In this document: positions 57,129 through 64,000 of the stretch, one piece after another
How the letters are laid out: every line of letters starts with the position of its first letter
Position numbering within the stretch: position 1 is the stretch's first letter
NCBI GenBank assembly: GCA_030062745.1
Contig: CP099852.1
Location: 18,223,949-18,287,948 of the forward strand
Origin: Capitulum mitella
Lineage: Eukaryota; Arthropoda; Thecostraca; Pollicipedomorpha; Pollicipedidae
Direction of reading: 5' to 3'
DNA length: 64,000 nt
Translations under genes and position numbers: made by a program
Notes under the pieces: model-generated
The model's input: only the letters and a program-made list of their open reading frames with translations
What the model was told of the DNA's origin: nothing
Database searches by the model: none

Positions 57129-58209
57129 TGAATAATTTGTACATGTGTATAGTTTGTATTATCTTTATTTCATACTGTTATTGATAAGACTCATTTCTTA
57201 TGACTCTTAATTACAAAATGGGAATTACGGTTAAAATAGACCAGGCAACAAACTCCCGACTGCAGCCGCTGCTTGTGCGGGGACGCCTATGCCACATTTT
57301 TGAAACACCGCATACATTAAGATGATCATAGCCAACGTCTTTTCGCAACCGTTTCCAGTATCCTATAACAGGATTTTGCCCCTCTTCAGCCGACTGAAAA
57401 GTGACGTCTCCTTCTTGAGAAAGGCTCCGGACGGTGGCCACGGTTGCCATGCGGCGTTCAGTTTCCAGAAATTTTATTCTGTTGCGGGTGGTACTCAGAT
57501 ACTGTCCGTTCCGCTTGCCCCCCACGTTCTCTTTCTTTGCAAGCATTGGTGAGTGGGGACCGGCTGGAAGAATGGGCTTTTGATCTACATCAGTCAAAGG
57601 CCAGATAAGAGTGGTCAATAAGTAACGAATGGTTGTACGGGCGTTAGCGATTGGCGCCTGTGATCAGCATAGATTGTTGCATAGACCTGATCCTTACATC
57701 TGGCCATTCTCGTTCTCCATTATCCTTACATTCTCTGGCCATTCACTGGCCGTTTGCTGGCCACTGGTAGCACCCAGATTAGTTGCCTGAGGAAAATCTT
57801 TGACTTTGCGCCTTGAGTTTGTTTACCGCATTACACGTTTCCTAAAATTTTCGCGCAAGTTGGATCAAGACGAGTTTCAAAAGGATGTTTTCCTGAACTC
57901 AAGGGCAAATATTTGTCGTGTCCGAGGTTGTTTTGTCTGTCAGCAGTCTGTTTCGCACGACGACATTGTAGAAAAATATAAATGTAATGCAGGATATGAG
58001 GGCTACTTACGAAAAATAAACAGACCCATGTCAGACTAATTTCCAAGCAAAAGTATTCCAATAATACGTTGCTCAGTTTTGTCGTTTGAGTTTGAGTTTT
58101 TCGTCGTTTTTTTTCGTCGCTTGAGAACTGAGACTCTATCATTGACTATCTTGATGGGAGGAGAAATGGTTTACCATTTCATCGCTGCTCATTGAATGAT
58201 ATCGATGTA
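57129..58209. other. unassigned
   Basis: No gene recognised. Frames 57211-57618 (minus) and 57831-58142 (minus) show no family motif. Confidence 0.35.
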
Positions 58210-58630
58210 AAACAGAGAAACATTTTCCGTCACGAAACCTAATAAGTAAAGAACTGATTAGGTAAAACAATGAAAAGAAACGAATAATTCAAAATAAATA
58301 CATACCAGGAAATGAATAATGTAATAAATAGCCACATGCAAAGCAACTTAACAACGGGATTTAATTAAAATAAACGACATCAGCAGGCAAAAAATATCTG
58401 TAAAATGTTAAAGAAAGATAAATATATACGTTTACTTTAAACAAACATTAAAATAGATGAATAATGCATTACCATGAAATGGAATGAAGTAATCACACAA
58501 AAAAGAAATCAGTTATATTCGTACAAGACTATGAATATAAATTAAAACGAGGTATTGAAGAAACCCCTTGAAAAAGAAAAAAGAAAGAAAAAGAAGAAAT
58601 TGAAAAAAGAAGTACCTTAGGCATTAGTAC
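58210..58630. repeat. AT-rich low-complexity stretch
   Basis: A long A/T-rich block with repeated AATGAATAAT, AAATAAATAC and GAAAAAGAAAAAAG words. No coding potential. Confidence 0.7.
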
Positions 58631-59219
58631 AAAAAAAGATGAAAGAACAGTAAAAAAGTAACAGAAACCGTATCGTATGACCGTGCTGCGGACGCGGTAT
58701 AACCGTGTCGTTTGACCGTGCAGAGAACTCATATGAACTCCTCACATCATCGTTCGGGAGACTTGTATGAATGATATTTTGTATTTTGACCAAAGCTTGC
58801 AGTGCGAATACGTGTTTTATGTAATCGTAATAATTCCGTGATGTACTTTGCACACGTAAAATGCATACAGAAAATACCAAAAAAATGGAATGTTTTATTT
58901 TGTCGCGAGTGCGGGCAAAATGGACAAATCATCAGTCACGCCCATTCCAATGAAACACCGAGAATGGTTTTCACAAATACACCCCGCTAAAATGTTGTGC
59001 CCGAAGTGCAGCACTGAAACAAAAAGGTTTTCTGATGTGTAACACTCAGGCGGGACTTTTTTCTACGTGTAAATTTATGGCGAATGTGCTGTGTTGGGTG
59101 TTCACGCTTGGCGGTGGTGTTTTTTTTCTTTTTTTAAATGGCATTCAAGTACTTTTTTACACCCGCCCGCAGTTGATCAGCGGCACCCGTTTCGCGGCTT
59201 GACGCTTGAGATGGGTGCG
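58631..59219. other. unassigned
   Basis: No gene recognised. An imperfect repeat (ATCGTATGACCGTGC and CGTGTCGTTTGACCGTGC) occurs near 58670-58720. Confidence 0.35.
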
Positions 59220-59535
59220 AAAAGTTTTCAGTGCCGAATCCTGGGCTGCGGGCGGCGCGCGGGGATCACTCAGGAGCTATTTTTAGCCGGCTGCGGTCTC
59301 GAAGCGTCACAAAAATGGGAAGTCGCGGCCGACTGCTCCACGGATTGAGTCCACGACGCCATCGCACGGGTCCGGGACGCCCGCCGGAGCCGCGGCGCAT
59401 CATTCCCGGGATCACGCGACCGGTCTTAAAATTCCTGACAGTGACGTCATGCGCAGTCAGCCGCGCGTGCGACTGGTCTGCGGACAGGCTGGCGTTCTGA
59501 TCTGCGGCTGCGTGTACACTTCCGCGATGGTGATC
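59220..59535. promoter_or_regulatory. CpG-rich block with a CRE
   Basis: About 300 GC-rich, CpG-dense bases between AT-rich flanks. A consensus CRE (TGACGTCA, 59452-59459) is immediately followed by TGCGCAGTC and CGCGCGTGCG, which resemble NRF1-type GCGCA sites. This is promoter-like composition; no linked gene can be named. Confidence 0.35.
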
Positions 59536-60002
59536 AGACCTGGAAATGCTGGCCATTTCTTCGATGGTGATGTGTTACAAAGTCGAGCCTGAAGGTTTCC
59601 GACACTTTGACTTCAAAGAGATTCTGTAACTTTCTGGAATTTACATAGTTAGTCACGTTGTAGCTCGTAATCCCAGGGCCCAGTCTGTCACACATCATTT
59701 CCAATCACTCTATACTTTCGAAATCCACAGCGACTTCCAGCAGTTTCTTCGTGTGTCCGAATGCTATATACGGTATTTTCGGCCTCGTAATCAAATTCTT
59801 TGCTAGCAATGATTTAAGATTGCTACAAAGATTCTTACAAACACTGCGTAGTGCCGTATTGCGTCATATCGGCAGATGACTTTAAAAAAAACATTGGTTT
59901 TAATTATTTTGATTCTTGCGGGCTTCTAAACGTTTTTCAGAAAAATGAGTGAGGATGTTATCAGAGGCATTATTTGGAGCATATTTACAATACTTATGTG
60001 TA
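59536..60002. other. unassigned
   Basis: AT-rich with no recognised feature. Confidence 0.4.
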
Positions 60003-60056
60003 CATTCATATATATATGTTATATATATATTCTTATATATATGTATATATATAAGA

Positions 60057-60115
<59 letters not shown>

Positions 60116-60187
60116 TACATCTTAAACCTGAAGCAACTTACGTATGCTCATATATATATATATATGTATATATATAGTATGTATATT

Positions 60188-60238
<51 letters not shown>
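60003..60238. repeat. (TA)n microsatellite cluster
   Basis: Two long TA runs (about 60058-60110 and 60188-60236) and shorter ones, with a unique stretch between. The Tyr/Ile frames here are translations of the repeat. Confidence 0.97.
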
Positions 60239-60239
<1 letters not shown>

Positions 60240-60855
60240 TGTATAGCTCGAAACGTGAAGAAATGAGCAAATAAAAATGTAATACTACGGATATTGCAGA
60301 ACCAATACTCTGTCTATCAGATGAAACTTAATACCAAACATCGAACAGGCAAGAAAGAAGTTTATGAAAGCGCGTTACGCCGTTACGGTTCAAGAAGACT
60401 TGCGTAAATGAAAAACGTCTGCCAGAATATTCAGACGTGTATAAACATATAATTGTGCGGAAACTGTGCTCAGCGGTAGCGGCTCGACATTAGAGAAAAC
60501 TGAGACAGTGCCTCATCGAAAAAGCGGAAAATATGGACTCAAAAAACATGCGTAATGTGTTTATAACACCATGTGTAAAACTGAATGCATGACTGGACTG
60601 GAAAAACAGGCCCGACGCCGCGCCGTCCCCGACTACCTGCCCTAGCATTGAGGCGTAAGGCCGGAGAGGATCGGAAAGCTGACCCGCCTCAGCCAACGCT
60701 AAGATCCTATATGACACAGGGCCTCTGGTGAACGCCAGCGAAACTGCACTTCGACTGCCACCAACGCAGCTGGCAGCAGCTCCTCTGAGGTGAGACATAG
60801 TACTGCCTCTGGCCGCGGTCGCGGAGCCACCGTCGGACTCGCGACGAAGGATGCT
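60239..60855. other. unassigned
   Basis: No gene recognised. GTGCTCAGCGGTAGCGG near 60467 resembles a tRNA A box, but no B box follows. Confidence 0.35.
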
Positions 60856-61355
60856 NNNNNNNNNNNNNNNNNNNNNNNNNNNNNNNNNNNNNNNNNNNNN
60901 NNNNNNNNNNNNNNNNNNNNNNNNNNNNNNNNNNNNNNNNNNNNNNNNNNNNNNNNNNNNNNNNNNNNNNNNNNNNNNNNNNNNNNNNNNNNNNNNNNNN
61001 NNNNNNNNNNNNNNNNNNNNNNNNNNNNNNNNNNNNNNNNNNNNNNNNNNNNNNNNNNNNNNNNNNNNNNNNNNNNNNNNNNNNNNNNNNNNNNNNNNNN
61101 NNNNNNNNNNNNNNNNNNNNNNNNNNNNNNNNNNNNNNNNNNNNNNNNNNNNNNNNNNNNNNNNNNNNNNNNNNNNNNNNNNNNNNNNNNNNNNNNNNNN
61201 NNNNNNNNNNNNNNNNNNNNNNNNNNNNNNNNNNNNNNNNNNNNNNNNNNNNNNNNNNNNNNNNNNNNNNNNNNNNNNNNNNNNNNNNNNNNNNNNNNNN
61301 NNNNNNNNNNNNNNNNNNNNNNNNNNNNNNNNNNNNNNNNNNNNNNNNNNNNNNN
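60856..61355. other. assembly gap of 500 Ns
   Basis: Exactly 500 N bases, a scaffold gap of conventional or unknown size. All frames crossing it are meaningless, and sequence order across it is only as good as the scaffold. Confidence 1.
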
Positions 61356-62585
61356 ATACATTTGCTATCCAATGAAGACTCGCCGTAACGGTATTTCCTC
61401 AAGTCATGCCATCAAAAAAGAGGTGAAAAGGTAAATGGCCTGTCAAAATACTGACCTACAATGTTCAGGCCATATCTAAAAAGATTCAAAACCCAACTCT
61501 GCAAAAGTTCACAGCGATCAGACCAGTCGTTCTATGTTAACTTACAAAAACCTCAGGAGGCTGTACCACCCTCCCTCCACCCCCATCCCCCGCCCGCCGT
61601 ACTGGCGAGAGCTGAGATAAATTGCACCAAAACTGAACTGTCATTTTCAAATGCCAGCGCCAAACTTCGGCCCTGACTTTTCCTTGAAATCTGGAAGCAC
61701 AGAACTTGCACCTGTCCAGTCTGTCAAGATGCCGGATATCAGGCTAGATGCATGTCTAACACGGGAAAACCACGCCTCGATGTGCGCCACCGTGCTGCGT
61801 TTTGATACGTCTCGTGACAATGCAGCGCCGCAAACCGCGGGAAACCAAGCTGCTGTTGGCAGAGGCCCCCCTCCCCCACGCACGTTACTTTGTAGCTACC
61901 TGGCAGACATCGCACGGCCACGCAACAAAGACGAGTGCGAAAATGCGCTAACTGCAGTGCCCCTTTTGTAAGAGGTCAGGGTATCGCGAATGGGTGTCCG
62001 CTGCGTCATCAGAGTTAAGGCAACCAAACAGCACGTCATCGCCGGACTGCTCAATGGATTTCAAGGCCCGGGCGCACGAGTGCGTACACGTACCAGGCGC
62101 CGGGTACACTCTCGTGCCGTCAGCCGCTAAGAAGAGTTCGGCCAAAACCGGGACCAGACGCGCCGGCCGGCTGCAGATGCCGCTGTTCGCATGGAGTTTG
62201 CGCCGCGCTTATTTCTGAGACACAGCTAGCGTGCGGAACTTGCATAACGTAGCATATGTATTTCCAAATTTATGTATTATGTAAATCCAAATATCATAGA
62301 ATATACCAAGCCTAGCTTTCTTATTTTTTAACACAGCTGGCTGAACGTAAAAAGTGAGTATCATCAGATATGGTTTAAGATCGCATACTTATGTGCATAG
62401 TTCTGCAATCTTTGCATTAAGTGCAACTGGCGTAGCCCGGTGAAAAAAGACATTTACGGGAAACCCAGAATGCATGTTTGATTGGTCAATCGATTCATGT
62501 TTATCCTTGGATGGTAATCGACCTTGGTTGACCCGACCCAGGCTGCTTGCAGCTTTGACTTGCAAGTTTATACTAACTCCCCACA
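61356..62585. other. unassigned
   Basis: AAAAACCTCAGGAGG and a CCCTCC-rich stretch at 61545-61605 recall the family A left end in reverse, so a fragment may be present. The GC-rich frames 61651-61971 and 61994-62218 have no recognisable motif. Confidence 0.35.
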
Positions 62586-62909
62586 ATGTTTTGTAGCTGG
62601 CGGCTCGGCAACAACTGTCCCATAAGCAGTTTATTGGGTGTCCTACGGCCCAACAAGCGTGTGGCGGAACGCCACAATGATAAATGCGGCCGGCGTCCCC
62701 ACTTCGCCGAGCCGTACTGGAAAACGCTAGATACCTCCCTTAAAATTTCACAGGTGAAAGATGCGACAGAAGTGCAGCAGACGATCGACCAAATTTCAGC
62801 GCTTTCGCATCATTACCGAGAAAATTACGAGCGCATGCCACGAGGGCTGTGTAATTCCGCTCCTCCTCCGCCAGAGCGAGTGTTCAAGGAACTGGTTTGG
62901 CAGCCCTGA
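62586..62909 (+). CDS. unrecognised frame of 107 residues
   Basis: The frame begins MFCSWRLGNNCPISS, has a mixed hydrophilic middle (ATEVQQTIDQISALSHHYRE) and ends PERVFKELVWQP. Its composition is protein-like, without low complexity, and a helical stretch is plausible. There is no known motif, promoter or splice site that I can defend. It could be an exon or a transposon fragment. The following frame (63057-63269, ending LQQPHSLISAALEQHVF) is similarly protein-like and might be related. Confidence 0.2.
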   Translation: MFCSWRLGNNCPISSLLGVLRPNKRVAERHNDKCGRRPHFAEPYWKTLDTSLKISQVKDATEVQQTIDQISALSHHYRENYERMPRGLCNSAPPPPERVFKELVWQP

Positions 62910-64000
62910 CGTCATCGCCAATGCCCGGAGTAGCGGACCGCTCCAAGATCATCATCCGGTCTTTAACGGGATATTCCAGCCCGGCCCGGGGACCAGTGCG
63001 GCCTGGGGAATTTTGCCCTCGTCGATGTCGGGAAATGAAAGGCCGGCTTCTCTGGGTTGAGTGAGGACGCCACTCACCTTTCCTCCATGTCCGGGGATGA
63101 AGGCAACCCGGTTGCTGGCCTCAACATCGATAACACATCACCGAAACTGGCTGTGTCTGCGGGAACGTCCCAGCGATCAGCTCGTTTGCGACAGCTGATA
63201 GATGATGTTGATCTTCTGCAACAGCCCCACAGCCTCATTTCGGCTGCTTTAGAGCAGCATGTCTTTTGACCATGAGCGCAAAATCTGAGAACTTTACAAC
63301 AACATTCACCTGCGCAAAGGCCAGAACAGGAAACCGCGCCCTCCATTCTGACAGTGGGTACGTTGAACAAACCACGGCTCGGGTTTTACGGACGATCAAG
63401 CAGTTCCACCACGTCGATCCGCTGAACGGCTGTTTGACCAATACTTTCCCTGTGTTGCCGGTATATCGGCATCTTCCGTGACGTAGGAAACAATGAGAAA
63501 GCTGAAGATCTTGCGTCAAATTTTTTATTGAAGACCCGGGCTCAGCTTCATGGTGGGCTAAGGAGTCGACAAAAACTCCCCTTCCTGAAGCTCTCCCTTC
63601 ATTGATGTTAAACTGGAAAATACGGACAGACATCTACGGCCGGGCAGCAGATTTTGGGAGGTATATGAATGGTAGTGGTGGCACTACAGATTTATACACG
63701 AAAGCCAGTAATTAGGGCTTATGCGGGGCAGGCTTTGAGGAATTGTTCCACGTGGCCGTTACTGCATCGGAAACTGCACAGGGTAAGGCAAATTTTACTC
63801 AACGGGTACAGCAATTAGGGAAATGTTAGATGATTATGTATCTATAAAACAAGTACCGAACAAGTGGAACGACATGACAGATTGGACAATGATGAATGGT
63901 GTAGGCGTAAACACGCAGTAAGACGCCCTGTGGAGCGTATGGTGAGCGAGGCCTACTTCTTTGTTGCTTGCATCATTGCTTTCCCTTCATGCATTCCGCA
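62910..64000. other. unassigned
   Basis: Frames on both strands near 63057-63633 overlap each other, so at most one is real. No family motif is visible. The last 350 bases are AT-rich and featureless. Confidence 0.35.

Noticed and set aside
59945..60238. 97-codon Tyr/Ile-rich frame as a membrane protein
   Set aside because: Most of it is a translation of TA dinucleotide repeats.
60455..60520. tRNA gene
   Set aside because: There is an A-box-like phrase, but no B box and no acceptor or anticodon pairing.
60699..61434. Four long frames of 174-231 codons
   Set aside because: They exist only because the 500-N gap has no stop codons.

Overview
The window is animal nuclear DNA, not prokaryotic: there are no operons or long dense reading frames, but there are splice signals, TATA/initiator promoters, long CT, CA and TA microsatellites, a 500-base assembly gap and a dense layer of old transposable elements. 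The one convincing host gene has an arthropod-style TATA plus TCAGTT initiator, so an arthropod (perhaps a crustacean) is my best guess. That is an inference; no marker gene fixes the taxon.

Layout. 0-10 kb: a LINE reverse-transcriptase scrap, a long CT tract, a 2-kb fold-back element (1537-3525), two copies of a dispersed repeat and a hAT transposase pseudogene (7200-9215). 10-12.5 kb: first copies of two non-autonomous families, here called A and E, with TTAA target sites and CCC...GGG ends, the hallmark of piggyBac-type transposition. 13.9-20.7 kb: a G-rich interspersed repeat, a 62-base minisatellite, Ty3/Gypsy remnants and a GC-rich tandem duplication. 20.8-27.8 kb: the most unusual segment. 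It holds a KRBA2/GIN-type DDE integrase gene on the minus strand, split by a phase-0 intron that carries an inverted copy of the gene's own 3' domain. A 3.3-kb inverted repeat lies just upstream of the gene, and the whole is bracketed by arrays of a TTTCATGAA(A)TGCC motif. 28-32 kb: a LINE inserted in a second copy of the G-rich repeat, with a hAT-type MITE inserted in the LINE's endonuclease domain. 34-46 kb: further A and E copies, including an A element inserted into the internal TTAA of another A element. 46.7-49.4 kb: a small acidic reading frame, a small secreted-peptide gene with promoter and intron (47828-48217, minus), a hairpin and a possible first exon. 50.7-57.1 kb: E copies, a third TTAA family (C) with internal tandem repeats, and a recent duplication across a TA tract. 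57-64 kb: AT-rich and unassigned DNA, a CpG-rich block with a CRE, long TA tracts, the gap and unassigned GC-rich sequence.

Functionally, only the secreted-peptide gene looks intact. Every transposase, integrase or reverse-transcriptase region seen is broken. The recurring theme is repeats that carry many AGGTCA nuclear-receptor half-sites (direct repeats with one-base spacing and the palindrome TGACCTAGGTCA) in at least three unrelated element families. All similarity statements come from reading the sequence by eye; no database search or alignment program was run.
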